A stretch of 64,000 nucleotides of DNA from Istiophorus platypterus (Eukaryota > Chordata > Actinopteri > Istiophoriformes > Istiophoridae): positions 13,375,001-13,439,000 of the forward strand of contig CM029114.1 of assembly GCA_016859345.1 (NCBI GenBank), read 5' to 3'. A model generated the notes under the pieces. It was given only the letters and a program-made list of their open reading frames with translations, was not told the origin of the DNA and made no database searches. Made by a program: the position numbers and the translations under genes. How positions within the stretch are numbered: position 1 is the first letter of the stretch; every line of letters begins with the position of its first letter. Positions 36,083-49,483 of the stretch are shown here, one piece after another.

Positions 36083-39000
36083 ACTCAAACACACACATAC
36101 ACACAGAGTGTACACGACGTCACTCATTGTTTTGGATGGACAAAAGTCTTTTCAATCTGATGGTGATCCCGTGATTCCACAGAGACCAGGACTGACGCCA
36201 AGCTCCGGACTCGGGGCAAAGCAGGAGCATCAAGAAAGACCACTTAACAAAACTGACCCCTGATCAGCAAATACATGATATTAATAGTAGTAATGGGTTC
36301 TTCAATATAAATTTTATGCTGAAAAACACTGTTAGCCAATCTGGTAGTTTTAGTATCTTTTGTGTTTAGTAAGATTGAAGAACAATACCAGTGTGCACAT
36401 TTTTGTTGCATTTCTATTACTAAGGTTTCTAGCTTTCAGTCTTGTAGAAAAAGACTTGAAGTTTTACTTGAAGAATTTAGATGGTCCACTCACAAAAATA
36501 TGTAATCTTTTTTTTTGTGATGAGTTTTTGCTTTATTTCCTTATGTGAGTTTTTTTTTTTCTTCCTCATTTTTGTCAATGCAGTGTGGTGCATTTCTTTC
36601 TGTCAGGAAAGAGGGAGGAAAGAAAGACAAGGAAGTTTCCACCATAACCTTTCAGAAACAAGCCAACCAGCAACTTTGCTGCCACATTCTTTTTTGCTAA
36701 CACAGCAGTTAATGTTACTAGAGTTACAATTACTATAATTACACCGTCGACATTACGCTTGCAAAAAAAAATGAGTAGAAGCTGAAAAAAAACAACACAC
36801 ATGTATTGCAAAAAGGAGATGGGCAACAATTCTACATAACACTGGTATTATCCTTTAAGTGATCAGAACAGAGTGCACACAAGAGATAAGAGGAGATAAA
36901 TAATCTTTAGTTTCTGTAGTTTAGTTTGGCATTTCAACTCCACTCTTGACTGAAACAGTTGTAATTTAAAAAAAGGTTCCCCTGCTCTCTCATTGAATTG
37001 ACATCCATCTTGCCTACTGTGAATAGAGAAGGCATATCTTCTGTAAGAAACCTTTTTTCATACATATTTTTTTTCAGCCCTTACTAAAAGGATAATACAA
37101 CCTACGGTACCGTCAGCCATGTTTCAGTCAAAAGCTGGAATTGAGTGCATGTGTAAAAGAAGATTGTGCAAGCACTGGTCCCCGCATAACTATGACAATA
37201 TTCAGACCGACAGCAGCACTGTATGAAAAAACTTCGTTGCTTTGTTTATTTCATTGAGACCCCTGTGTCATCATGCAAAAAAAAAAAAAAAGTGATGTAT
37301 TCTAGCAGACAACTGTATTGGCCAGTCAGTTATATTCCAGGTAAATTCCTATGAAAAGTGAAAAGTTTCTTTCTACTGTTAACAGTAGAAACAGGGCACC
37401 ACTTGAGTTAAAAAGTCTTTATTAATTGTATTTTAAACCACCGAGCAGTGTTTTCATCGATGATAGCCTTTACACTCATGGATGTATTACTGTCCTACCT
37501 GGATCATATTTCATGTTCTCACCAGTATGTATGCAACAGTACCTTTCGTTCTTTAAACACAGTGCTGCTTTTAGTCTGAACAGACAAATTTCTGATGTAG
37601 AGGTGAAAGGAAAGATGAGAAACAAAGCATAGCAGTTACTTTCTGGTGATGCTAGAAAGGACATAAATTTAGTGTCATTATTCTGGACTGTAAAGACAAA
37701 GGAAGTCCTTTTGCACATCACCATCCAGCAACAACCATTACCTTGATTTTCAGAAAGTACCTCAAACCACGTAGGAGTAATAGAGACACAAAAATTATGA
37801 GCTGGAAGGTTTAGTAGAGGCTTTTAAGGTGGGCAAGGATATGGATGGATGTATCTATCTCACTGACTTGTGCCTGGTTTGATGCCAACTGGGTTGACAG
37901 AGGCAGCGAGCTCCAGACTGGGCATCAGCTCATAGGGCTTTTCGGGCTGCTTGGACTTGCCCTCATGGTAACGGCTGTAGATGCCACGACCAGCAGAGTA
38001 ACCCCCCAGGTATGACCCCCGTGGTCCAGGGGTACGGTTACCTGCAGCAGCACGACCACGACCTCGCACAGTACCTGCTTAAAATACAATTAAAGTAATA
38101 TGATGACAGGGGTTGTGGTTTTGGGCTTGGGCAGCAGGAACAACCTGTGCTGAAAGTTGTGTAAGACAACATGTAAGGCAATATTTTGCAATAAGTCTTG
38201 AACTTCTTTGAAAGCTCCTCTCAAGATATAAGGACCTTGGTAGCAAGGATGGTCGTTTAGCTCTAATTTAAGGGAATAATGTCCTCATAAAGAGTAGTTG
38301 CTACTGGAGATTTCTCAACAATATTTTTTTGAGCTCAGAGGTTTTTTTTTGTTGTTGTTGGTTTTTTTTTTTTGGGGGGGGAGGGGTTGTTAGGTCATTA
38401 TGCAAGTATGTATTTATGCAAGTTTGTGACACTATGACATGGCGTCCCAAGACGTTTGTAGATTTGTTGTGATCTCTGCAATGACCCAGCATGAAATGGG
38501 AGGTGATAGCACAGCAGGAAAAAGATGGTGTTAGAAAATTTATAGTTTTTCAAATGGCAGGAAAGCTCATTGTTCATTGAAGGAATAAGTAGGAATAAGG
38601 ATGTGAGAGATTACCATTGTTCTGTATCATTGGGGATCCTTTGGAGAGAAAAACCAAAACACAATGATTGTTGAAAGTCAAATAGATTGTCCTGCAACCA
38701 CCCAAAGACCATATTTAATCAATCAAAGGTAATGGGATTAGCATTCATTGGTCCATCACTTTGTTCTGTCTTTGCTGTTTAACAACAAATCTCTGATTTT
38801 AAGCCACAAACATTCATCAAGTTAAAGAAAAAAACTTTCTTCATATGAAATTCTAGTCATCACAGATTAAATCATTATTATCTTATTCATCATAAGCATT
38901 TCAAATCATAGCTCCTTATTGATGGTGTGTTTGTCATTGCTCCTACAATAGCATCTGTTGCATGTCATGAGATATTTAGCAGGGCACTGGTCCAAAGAGT

Positions 39001-40432
39001 CTCTGCTGATACCAACATCTGAAAATAATAGTTGGCTTTCAGAGAAACACTGTGGCTTTTGCAACAGATCATCACTGAGACAAAAGCAGAAAAAAATGAA
39101 TTCTAACCTTTGACAAAGTAGTCCCTGTTGGGTCCAATGAGGGTGCTGTAGGGATAGCCATAGTAAGCCAATGTGTAAGGATCACACTGGTATACGTAGT
39201 TCTGCTGAGTAGCCTCTTGAGTGGCAGACACTCCCCCCTTAGAGGCCTTCTGGCGTGAATATTGCTCTTTATCAACTGGCTTGGCGAGTGTCACCTCAAT
39301 GCAGGACCCTTCCACCTCTGCGCCGTTGAGGTGGTCCATGGCCAGGACGGCATCATCTCGTGAGGTAAAGTGGACGAAGGCGTAGTCACGGATTTTCTTA
39401 ACACGTTCAACGCATCCAGGGTTCCACTGGCTGAACACCTGTTTGACAGAGTGTGGACAGTTTTAGCCTTGCTTGATATGCTCAAAAACATTCTAAACCT
39501 CTCCCTCTTCATGTCAGTTATAATCTTTAACTAATAAAATCATTATAATAAAACCCGTAAAATGATCAGTTATCTAATCTCACCTGTCTAATCGTGTCCT
39601 CACTGGTCTCCATCATTAGATTCCTGACATAGAGAATCTTCACTGTCTCCATGACATCTTCATCCACGTCAATTTCTGGCTCAGCCCAGTCAACTGCAAT
39701 CTGGTGACCCCACAGCTGAATACGTCCAGGCATCAGCTTCCTGCGAGCCATGGCGGCCGCACGATGAGACTCATACTCAACAAAGGCAAAGCCACGGTTC
39801 TTCATCTTGTCTGCAGCGCTGGCATAAACTATCACATCCAGTACACCTTCTGTCACCTTAGAAACCTCCTCCAGAATCTCCTCACGCTTTTTGGTCTTGG
39901 GGATGCCACCAATGAAAAGACGGCAGTTGTCCACGGAGGAGCAGACCCCCAATAGCCTCCCAGGCCGCACTTCATAGTTGTTGAGCTCCCGCACGGCACG
40001 TTTGGCCTCATGTTTCTCTGTGTACATCACGAATGAATACCCTCGGTTCTTCCCGTCAAAGTCCATCATCAGCCGCATCTCATAGATGCGTCCTACGGAC
40101 TCAAACACTGGGACCAGCTCATCCTCGTAAACGTCCCGCGGGATTTTGCCCACAAAGATTTCACATCCCCTTGGAGGAGATGGACCGTTCCACCCAGGAG
40201 GAGGGCCATATTTACGCTGACCATTTTCCTGGACCATACTGTAGCCAGTGCGCTCCATCAGGGCCACCAGTGCAGCCTCATTGGGAGCACCTGCAACACC
40301 CTCAGGGATGTTGATCTGTCCATGGAGAGAGTGCTGGGAGACCCCAGAGGAGGGTTTGGAGGGTTTGGTGGGTTTTGAGGGGGCAGCGTTATTGCTCATG
40401 GTCAAAGAGGAAGCAGGATCTTCAGCTGTCAT
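34329..40432 (-). CDS. rbm47: RNA-binding motif protein 47
   Basis: RBM47 is a nuclear hnRNP-like protein related to A1CF; mammalian work links it to APOBEC1 RNA editing, alternative splicing and mRNA stability. Constitutive coding exons: 40432-39584, 39438-39108, 38074-37868, 35622-35423, 34580-34329; 1839 bases, 612 residues (human about 593). The start follows an acceptor, TTTTGTCAG|A-ATG-ACA, so the ATG at 40432 is chosen over one at 40450 that would be intronic. RRM1 has RNP2 EIFVGKIP (91-98) and RNP1 KNRGYSFVMY (128-137); RRM2 has RLFIGGIP (171-178) and KNRGFAFVEY (211-220); RRM3 begins KILYVRNL (265-272) and is split by an intron. An RG-rich segment, a poly-Ala stretch and the C-terminus DVYQTY follow, all as in human RBM47. 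Confidence 0.97.
35700..35714. repeat. Short (TA)n tract
   Basis: A brief TA-alternating run in the rbm47 intron between the third and fourth constitutive coding exons. Confidence 0.8.
35996..36095. repeat. (CA)n microsatellite
   Basis: A (CA)n array with TACA interruptions, preceded by a C-run, in an rbm47 intron. Confidence 0.97.
38615..38638 (-). CDS. rbm47: Candidate 24-nt cassette microexon of rbm47
   Basis: Between the exons ending at 39108 and starting at 38074, the minus strand reads a pyrimidine tract, CTCCAAAG acceptor, 24 bases, then a GTAATC donor. The 24 bases are a multiple of three, share the phase-1 boundaries of the neighbouring exons, and would add eight residues: the junction after FVK would read GSPMIQNN before GTVRGRG. 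Without it the flanking exons still join in frame. I infer an alternatively spliced microexon just before the RG-rich segment. Chance occurrence is possible because the sequence is so short. Confidence 0.5.
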
Positions 40433-41612
40433 TCTGACAAAACCATCCAATCAGATCTGGGGCCTGAGGAGGGCAAAGGGAGAGAGGTTTATCAAATAAC
40501 ATTAACTTGTATCAACCACAATGGTTCCCCAAGGGAAAACAGAGAACAAAAAAGTAAAAATAGGAAGAAAGGCTTGATGCTCAGAAAAGGCCATTTAGTC
40601 AACAAAAGGCCATAATATCACTGCCTGTTGAATAGAATTATTATCAATTTGCAGGCATAATGACTTGCAGGATCACTAACCAGCACATATAACGTAACCC
40701 GGACAGTGCACTCAAAACAAAGCATCTATAAATCCCTGGGACATCTTCGCTTATCAGCACTTTTACAGCCTTGTTTTGTTGAGTTTCTCAGTTCCCTTGC
40801 TGACCTCTGACCCCTATCAGGCAGAATGAAGGGCTGTAAACCCTGACAACTTCAGCTCAAGGTTCACTGAGTACAACTAGGTCACATGCTTATTATGTGT
40901 GTGTGTGTCAGAAGTTAGACAAGTTGGAGTCAAGCAATAAGAGTAGTTCTGCATAATATATGAGTCCATACTGTGACAAAAGCTATGCACATTAATTTTT
41001 CTCACACAGGAACCTATTGCAAACACGTGCTAACCATGAGATGGTGTTGGACTTTCATCCCCCTTATCAATATGGATGTTATACAATGTGTGGGTGCAGC
41101 TTTTGCTGTGTGTGTTTGCACGTCTCTGTGTGTGCGCCACTTCATTAAGAGCTGCAGCTCTATAAGAGGAACAGAGAACAATCAGAAATCGGCTCCCCAC
41201 GCATAAACCTCTTATTCTGTTATTTTCCAACACTGCAAGTATTTAGGACAGAAAAATCCACAGCATTCTAAATCCCCAAATCTCCATGCTGCATAGAACA
41301 CTAAGGCAACAAATCACAGCAGCCCTACAAATCAAACTTTTTTGTCAGACTAAATGTCATGTAAGCAGGTAGGCCAAAAAAAAAAAACAAAAAAAAAAAA
41401 ACTTTTGTTTTTGCATGTGTGCATGTATATGCTTCATAAGATTGCATGGGCTTTGATGGGGATAGGTGAGGCAGTCACCGAAGGTAAAACACCACAAAGC
41501 CAAGCAACCATGGTAACACACACACTCATTTGACCTGACCCAATATCCACCCCTCCCACACACACACACCCACACGCACACATACATGGTCACACGGTCA
41601 CTCACGCAGACA

Positions 41613-41645
<33 letters not shown>

Positions 41646-42872
41646 TACACACACACACACCTGTTCATAGCTCGCCCAAGGCTGGAGGGCTTAGAATTAC
41701 CTGTAAACTAGTTCACACCTCTTTCACAGAGGGACAAAAAAAGGATGCAAATGTCAGATTGATAGAAAAAGATACTTTAAATATTATACAAAATGTAAAG
41801 TGGACATACTTTACAAATTTAAATATTATATTTCTGGTCAGAGTATACTAATATTTCATTAATTTATTTTTTGTATAGAAGAATATAATGTGAAACAGGT
41901 GATCAGGGGAAAACAAAACAACAAAAATGGAGAGCCGTGGAACACAGGATGATATTTCCTCCTTTTATCTTTAGCCAGTATTAGGTAGCTGCATGTTGAC
42001 ACAGGTCAAGATGACATTAGATTATCTAAAATTACAACTCTAGGCAAAGTCAGGGGGACATCCAGTATGAAGAGACGCATTTTGAATCCACTCAGAAAGG
42101 ATGCAGTTCCCTTAATTGAAAAAAAACCCATCACTCACATTAAAATAGTTTTCTTATTATTTGCTTCTGTGTTACTTTCCCGCTCTGCTTCTACAGCTCA
42201 CACTGCCCTCCCTCTGTTCCTTCTATCATGTGAAGTGCTAACATGACTCCATCTCTTATCAGCCTTGCCAGACTAATGACAAAGGGAGGATAATATTCAC
42301 TTTGGGAGTTCTGCTTAGTGATAAAAAGAAGCTATGTGACACTATGAGGTAGACACTTTGTATAACTTACTGTAGTCAGGTTGAGAGTCTCTTTTCGGGA
42401 TATTTTGTGTGTGTCAAACATATGATATATTTGGTTTTCAATCTTAACGTGGGGTAGCGTACTTCCTGCTTTTGACCACTTTTGTGCTGAGCCTTTCCTT
42501 TCTTAGGGGAGACTCAGGAAACCACAGTATTCAGTGTGTCAGAAGTGAAGCGAAACTCAGATATCTTTTCCTTTTCCAAAAAAGGGGAATAGTGAGTTTT
42601 GTATGTGAAAAGTGTATCTGAAAAAGTGTGCTGCTTGGGGCATATATATATGTGTGTGTGTGTGTGTGAGAGAGAGAATGAGAGAGATTGAGAGGAAGAA
42701 ATCTGAGGCAGCAACAGGTAAATGATTAACCTTGGTGAAGACAGATCCCAGGCTTTACTCACAGAGAGCATAAAGATTTACAGATAATGTCTCAGTGAGA
42801 AAAAAAACTGTAATTTTAGAGAGAAACCTAAGTCTTTACCATTTATGTGCGATTCTCCCGGCCCGGTTTTAC
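40433..42872 (-). other. Probable rbm47 5' intron; no coding exon seen
   Basis: Directly upstream of the first coding exon of rbm47, whose start is preceded by an acceptor, so at least one upstream non-coding exon must exist. The stretch holds a (CA)n block at 41550-41662 and a short GT/GA run at 42652-42690. Confidence 0.55.
41550..41662. repeat. (CA)n-rich block
   Basis: Interrupted CA repeats with CGCA and CAGACA steps. Confidence 0.95.
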
Positions 42873-43010
42873 CTCTTTGTTGCAGACCGGATCTAAGGAG
42901 CATCCACACACTCAAAATCGTGCAAAAGTGTTATTTTTTTCTTTGTTGCAGCACAACACTGACAGCTAGAAGCTATTAGGTAAAATGTAGCCTTCGCAGA
43001 CATTCAGAGC
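42873..43010 (-). other. rbm47: Possible rbm47 5' non-coding exon (candidate A)
   Basis: On the minus strand, ACAAAGAG|GTAAAA at 42873/42872 looks like a donor, and the sequence before it lacks strong bias. No promoter motif was seen, and the right-hand limit is a guess. Offered only as a candidate. Confidence 0.15.
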
Positions 43011-44230
43011 TCAGACAGAGTTCACCTGATCAAAGGTTATGAACTCAGAGAGGCACAGGGAGGGACCAGCTGGCCTGTGCACAGCAAGTGAAGGAAGTTA
43101 AAGAGCAGGGATTTGACACTGCCCCAGTTATTGCTGTAGATTGCCCATTACACTGAGTTTATGATTGATAAAAGCACCTGATTCTCTACGTTTTAACAGC
43201 ATGTTATTGGGGTCTCAATTGTTTTAGTAGTAGACCAAAAAGCTTTTATGGGCTTCCTCCGGATCAAACCATAAAGACAGATTGACTGCTGGTGGCAAAT
43301 TCCATCTTTATCTTCAAATAAGCAAATGAGTCATGTCATTATTAAAGCATAGCTGCTCAAAGCTAGAAAGAGGAGGAACATTTGATTCTTCATGTCGTTG
43401 AAAGGATAATAAATCAACAATGCTGTCATGGTTTCTTCTCAGGCGAATACACAGAGCTTGTTCAGAAGTCTATAAGCTAGCAAACATCTCCTTCGGTTCC
43501 TAATTTATCGCAGATTATGGAGCAAAGAAAATCCAAGTGTGTGTTCTGCAGTGTGGAACAATGCAGCTCTCAGTTTGCCACTCTATCCTGAGTGACACTG
43601 ATCCAGTGTGCTGAAGGAAACAGTCCTAAGGAAGCTGCCATCTTAGCCACACACGTGAACGAACGGAGGTGACTGACTCACAGCATCCACCCAGCAGCCC
43701 CTAACAACAGGGTCACAAGGCAGCAGAATAGGATCAATGAAACACCAACACTTAAAAAATATTCATATCCAGCTTTTTCTTAACACATAACACACATCCA
43801 ATAGATAAGGTTACAGCAGCAGATACTAAATGACTCATGCAAAAAACATTTAAGCTATCATTCACAACTGAGCCAAAGACATAAACACCAAATAATAATC
43901 TTTACACACTAAACTCCACCACAGCTGCGAGTCACAGCAACTCATCATTTACAGATGAAGAATCCCCACGAAAGCAAAGACAGTCAGAGAGAGAGAGAGA
44001 GAGAGGGAAGTGAGAGTGAAACAGAGCAGGAATATTGAGAAAGATATCAAAACAGAAGGATGGTGGTGGGAAATAGAAGGGGAAGGAAAAGCAGAGAGTG
44101 TTCAGATGGGAGGATAGCTACCCCTGTTGTTTCACAGCGCTCCACTGCTTGGCTGCCTGCTCTGGGAGTATTAGTCCACCTCCATGAGAGACAGGTACAG
44201 CAGGGCACTGAGCACAGAAGCCAGCCTCCT
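43011..44230. other. No gene seen
   Basis: Probable rbm47 5' intronic sequence without exons or named repeats; a short (GA)n run lies at about 43988-44005. Confidence 0.5.
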
Positions 44231-44264
44231 CTACACACACACACACACACGCACATGCACACGC

Positions 44265-44311
<47 letters not shown>
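44231..44311. repeat. (CA)n microsatellite
   Basis: CA array with CGCA interruptions. Confidence 0.97.
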
Positions 44312-44313
<2 letters not shown>

Positions 44314-45535
44314 GAACCAAAGCTGGGACCATGAGAGCTGATGAGGGTGGAGCTAAAACAGGTACTTTGTGTGAGTATGCATGAGGGCGGATCCCAGCCC
44401 TATTTTGTAAGAAAGTGTTAACTTTTAAATTATTATTTATTTACCACTAAGTTTTTTTTTCTCTTTTGAAATATACAAACATACACATGAATAAATGATG
44501 GAGAGTTATTGTAACAATTATGTAGATACTGCAATTAAGTAGAATTTTATGGTACTTTACTTTACTTTTATTTCCATTTAATGCTACTTTATACTTCATA
44601 TTGTCAGAAATGTACATTTTTCAGTCCATCCTATTTTCAGATTCTACATTTTAAAAACAGTTTCTGGCTCCTGCTCCATTTCAGATGCTTATGAGTTGTT
44701 AGCACTTCCACCAAAGAAACTTGTCCCCTCTAAACCTCTCAGATAATTAAATTTAAATGTTTTTTTTTGAGGCCCAAAGAGGAAAAACTCAAATTTTTCA
44801 TTAAGAAGCAAAGATCAGAAAGGAACCTGAAAACAGAAAACCTATTTATGTGGCGGGAATTTGTTTTTTCTTCTTTCCTTTCTCCTTAATCATCTCACAA
44901 CCCTGTAGATTTATATGGTGACTCTTTGAAGGGGTTCTGACTGTCTACTACCAAACTACCAAACTGTACATTATATAAAGCAGTTAAAACTAGCTCCAAC
45001 TCAACCAATTACAATATTAAAATGATATAAAATACAACCATGCATCAGGATTAACAATTAAATAAAATTACATATAATAGTATGTGTAATAATATGGTAT
45101 TTTTCTGCAGAACAGGAAGTTTTACTTTTGACACTCTAAGTACATTTTGCTTTTAGTGCTTTTGCATTTTTGCTTAAGTAGGATTTGACACCAATGAATA
45201 AATTTTCTTCAGTAAAATACTGATAAATGTACACAAACTGAAACACCTGTGGCACAAACCTGCAAATCTCAAATCTGTCACCAAGGAAGACACACCAGGT
45301 GATGTGAGTGGGAGGAGGGAGTGCTGTTGGCAAATGCAGTTTTAATGAGTTATAAAGGTTTTCTGCTTAGATTTGCAGTATTGAGAAACACGGGCAGAAA
45401 CGTTCAAACTTAAGTCTGAATACTTCCTCATGTTGTTGTCTTATGAGTGTACTGTTAAAGGACATTTGGAAATTCTGACTGGGAGTTACCACTAGAGCTA
45501 TTTATGTCTTGTCAGCACAAGACTACAACTGTGTA

Positions 45536-45538
<3 letters not shown>
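44312..45538. other. No gene seen
   Basis: AT-rich non-coding DNA. Confidence 0.55.
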
Positions 45539-45624
<86 letters not shown>

Positions 45625-45638
45625 CTGTGTGTGTGTCT
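45539..45638. repeat. (GT)n microsatellite
   Basis: About 33 uninterrupted GT units followed by GTTT- and TCTG-interrupted units. Confidence 0.97.
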
Positions 45639-46206
45639 ATTTGGGCATGTATGTGTGTTTTTGTACATAACAACGGTGAACATGTTCCAAGCACAGCTTA
45701 ACTTAAGCAAACAACACACACCTTCCTGGGCAGTCAAGAGAGCAGATAGAGAGATGGCTGAGGGAAAAAAAAAACATCCAGAGGAGAGTTTCTGTTTAAA
45801 ACACCCCTCTGTTCACTGAAAAGAGCAAGAAAAGACTGAGGTGGAGTGAGGGAGGGAGAGAGCAGAGGGGGTGAAAGGGACAGAGAGATGAAAGTCACAG
45901 TGTGTGGTCAACAGTGTGTTGAGTTTCAGCTGCTATTGAAACCAGTGCTACTCCTTAACAACTGAGTAAACAGGCATGAAGAGAGTCTATTTAGCATAAA
46001 GACCAGAGACTAATGCATGGACTCAAAAGAAGAGATTAGAGCACATTGAGAGAAAGCTATGTATGGACTGTAACACCTTAAAATTGTTTGCATAATTAAA
46101 TTATAGTATTGGCTATTATCATTGGTTATAAGGCTGTCAAGTCAATCATCATGACATCAGGGAAGAGTGAAGTGAATATGAATAACGACAAAAAGGTGTG
46201 TCCGTA
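45639..46206. other. No gene seen
   Basis: Purine-rich non-coding DNA. Confidence 0.55.
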
Positions 46207-46207
46207 A

Positions 46208-46259
<52 letters not shown>

Positions 46260-46262
46260 GTG

Positions 46263-46300
<38 letters not shown>

Positions 46301-46305
46301 TGTGA
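46207..46305. repeat. (GT)n microsatellite
   Basis: GT array with GCGT and GCAT interruptions. Confidence 0.97.
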
Positions 46306-47480
46306 GCATGTGAGTTAACCCTGTGTAATCTTTGAGCATATGTGCCAAAGCAGAAAGAGCGCAGACTGTTGGGGAGCAAGGACAGTAAAATCAGGCCTTC
46401 CTCTAAACCAAGGGGGTCAATCTAAATCAAAGATTAACTGTTGGTCCCTGGTGAGAGCCAATCAGGAGTCAGACTCATGTCAGAGGGTTCAGGCATTCTG
46501 TTCACCACACAACGGGACCATCAACCCATCAGGTCAACAGTTAACTGTTAAACCCTGCATGAAGATCCAGAGAGAGGGACGTTAAGAACATTTAACTTAA
46601 TCATTGTGCATGTCACTTAATCATTTGTCACACACACAAACACACACATTAAATGTTCATACAATGCACCTCTTCAGTTTCAATTAGGTCTTAAAATGGG
46701 GATTTCAGTGTACTTATGGTTTTGAGTCGCAATGTGAAAGAATAAATGAAATTTACTGGCACTGAAGGATAACACTGGCGTTATTCTATATTTTCCTTAT
46801 TGTCAGCATTAAAAAGCAAAAACCAACAAGACATCAGTGCATTACTTCCCCACTCACTCAGCCCAAAGTCTGTTCTTTGAAGGCATATACATTTTTTTAC
46901 AAACAAGTCTCAAATATATACTATATAATATTTTTATAGGCTCAGTAATTTCCGAACAACAGCCGGGCACCATAGTTTTTAGCAAACGTTATCCAAACAG
47001 CACATTCGTCGGGTACTATTCGCAGTTGAAGATTAATACACATTTGGTGCCATAGTGAGTAGTTACAACAGCAGAACTAGGTATGTGGAATTGGTTAAAA
47101 ATAAACTATAGTGCCGATGTCCATTGTAATGAGGAAAAATGTCACTTGCAACAGTGTAGATCACTGATCTGTTTTCAGTAGTTTAGAGACAACAGTGAAG
47201 ATCTGTGGTACAAGAATAAGGAATTCTTATACAAGAATAAGGTCCATCGTACTTGTTAGCAGATCAAATAACTGTTGTAATAGTTTAACATACATTGTTG
47301 CTTCTGATTGATTTTAAATCACATCCTACTTTCCTGACTTTTGAATTTGACAACATAACCCTGCCACTGATATTGTGTTTATGCTGAAACACACTTTCTT
47401 TAAACCAAATCATACACAATTACATTGGGAAGTTCTTCTTAGACTTTGGTTATCTCTGATAAGCTGGTTCTCTATTAAAG

Positions 47481-47482
<2 letters not shown>
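46306..47482. other. No gene seen
   Basis: Non-coding DNA without recognisable features. Confidence 0.55.

Positions 47483-47563
<81 letters not shown>
47483..47563. repeat. (CA)n microsatellite
   Basis: About 40 uninterrupted CA units; one of the longest pure arrays in the window. Confidence 0.97.
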
Positions 47564-47567
<4 letters not shown>

Positions 47568-48343
47568 GTGGAATTTGCCACATAGGCAAAAAACGTGAAT
47601 AAGCAGGAATACAGTCAGCAGTAAAGCACTTCTGGTAATCAGTATCTTGGGCAGAGAGGCATCCATATAAGTAAATGAGTAGCGCGTCACAAGACTGGAG
47701 GTCCTGGTGGTTATTTCTGTAGAGGGATATAACCTGTGGGAGTATGCTACACTTTTTAGTCTGTTGGTGTGACCTCAAGGAAGCAGTTCCTCTCTGACAA
47801 GCACAGAAAGTGAGCTGCTTCCTGCTGCTGTTCTTCTAGGGTAGCCTTCACCACTTCACTGTCTCAAATTACTCGTTCAAATGATTTTGCCCTTGAAAAT
47901 TCTGAGCAGTAGCCTAAAATGTACTCTGATTATAACCCCACCAAATGTAGGGCAACATAAAGGAGACATTTTGTCCCACTGTCCTGTCTCTTGCACACAT
48001 ACAGAACATTTTCAGACTCAGCTGCAGTAAGGGACCAAAATCCTATGAAAAGATGAACTTGGTGAAAGAGAAGTGGGAGATGTGGCTGACCCCACAGTAC
48101 ACATGATGTCCCCACATCGTGGCTGAAGCAGCTCAACTGTCAGCATGCTGGCTGTAGCAGCCTGAAGCTGGACGGAAAATGAAATCACATGACACTGCTT
48201 ATTGAGGAGAAGGATGCAGTGCCATCTTAAGATTTCGGTTTTCTGTCCAATTGCATTGTTAACTATATGCTAACTATATGTCACTGTTCACTGAAGTATG
48301 GCTATCATCAACACACAGAACTGTACATTTAGTGCACACAGCA
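47564..48343. other. No gene seen
   Basis: Non-coding DNA without recognisable features. Confidence 0.55.
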
Positions 48344-48712
48344 TTAGGGCTGCAGCCAACAACTATTATCATTATGCTGTTTATCTTCTTGATTAATTGA
48401 TGAATAAATTGGCTGATAACTTATCAGAAAATAATGAGAAATGTCCGCAATAACATCCAAGACGCCAAAGTGGCATCTTTGGATAGCTTTTTTTGGTGAT
48501 CATCAGTCCAAAGCCCAAAAGAGACATAAAAAACAGGAAAGGAATTCACATATGAGAAGCTTGAAACAGTTGTGTTTTTTTAGCATTTTTTTTCCCTCAA
48601 AAACCTAAATTTAAGCCATTAGTTAATCATCATAATCGCTGCAGATAAATGTTCTGCTGACTGATTAATGGATTAATCATTTAATTAGTACTCTGACATT
48701 TCAACTGCTCCT
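48344..48712. mobile_element. Dispersed AT-rich fish repeat (probable non-autonomous DNA transposon)
   Basis: Begins AGGGCTGCAGCCAACAACTA, passes through GATTAATTGATGAATAAATT and TCAGAAAATAATGAGAAATG, then AAAGCCCAAAAGAGAC and ATTCACATATGAGAAGCTTG, and ends among GATTAAT repeats. This order fits a very common fish repeat whose ends read GGGCTGCAAC. The copy is diverged. Confidence 0.7.
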
Positions 48713-49069
48713 CACTTTTAAACTGTTAAACTGCTTTCAGTGCTCAAATATTTACTGACAGTTTCATTGCTTTAATTTCTTATTGTTTAAGTTAGAGTTC
48801 ATCTGCCTCCAGTGATCACACTTGAGTAGAAACTTACAACTCAATTTATCCCACCTTCATGATCACATTTTCTCAAAGCGCTTTACTTGTGACTTAAATC
48901 TTCAACCCCTTTCATCCTTTCAGTTTAACTGATTCTTGATAATTGTATTTCTTTTGCCACTTCAACCTCTTTCACTATTTCACCTTTTTTCAACTGTCCT
49001 AACTGCCACTTTTCAGATGCGAGTACACTTATAGTCTCTTCAGAAAATGTGGCCTTTTCTAGGTGGAAA
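48713..49069. other. No gene seen
   Basis: AT-rich spacer between two repeat-derived segments. Confidence 0.5.
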
Positions 49070-49132
49070 TCAAAATCGTTGCAGATTATTTCCTGTAGAT
49101 CAACTTACTGATTAATTGTTTTGACTCAAAAG
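49070..49132. repeat. Fragment related to the 48.3-48.7 kb repeat
   Basis: AATCGTTGCAGATTATTTCC followed by ACTGATTAATTGTTTTGACT matches the terminal style of the same repeat family. Confidence 0.55.
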
Positions 49133-49447
49133 TCTGGTTCAGGGGTTGAAGAACTCCTCCTTCTTCTAATCTACATTTGCCCCCTTCATTTTTGCCCCTG
49201 CCCCTGTTATCTGTTCTCTCCTCTCGATTTTTTTTTCCTCCCTCTTCCATCCATGTACCTGTCACCCTCATTCCTCTGGTTCATTCAAGCTCCAAGAAGG
49301 GAGGGGGAGGACGGAGAAACTAGGAACGTGCAGAGAGGAGGGTAGGGCAAGAGAAAGAAGGACAAGGAGGGGGAGGAAGGGAAGGATGAAGAGAAAGAGA
49401 GAAAAAGATTGTGTTTCTGCATGCACGTTTGTGTGTGCATGTGTGCA

Positions 49448-49449
<2 letters not shown>
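49133..49449. other. No gene seen
   Basis: A C/T-rich then G/A-rich strand-asymmetric stretch with no exon. Confidence 0.55.

Positions 49450-49479
<30 letters not shown>
49450..49479. repeat. (GT)n microsatellite
   Basis: A short pure GT run. Confidence 0.95.

Positions 49480-49483
<4 letters not shown>

Noticed and set aside
40432..40450. Upstream ATG at 40450 as the rbm47 start
   Set aside because: It lies before the acceptor TTTTGTCAG and would be intronic; the ATG at 40432 gives the MTAED start known from RBM47.
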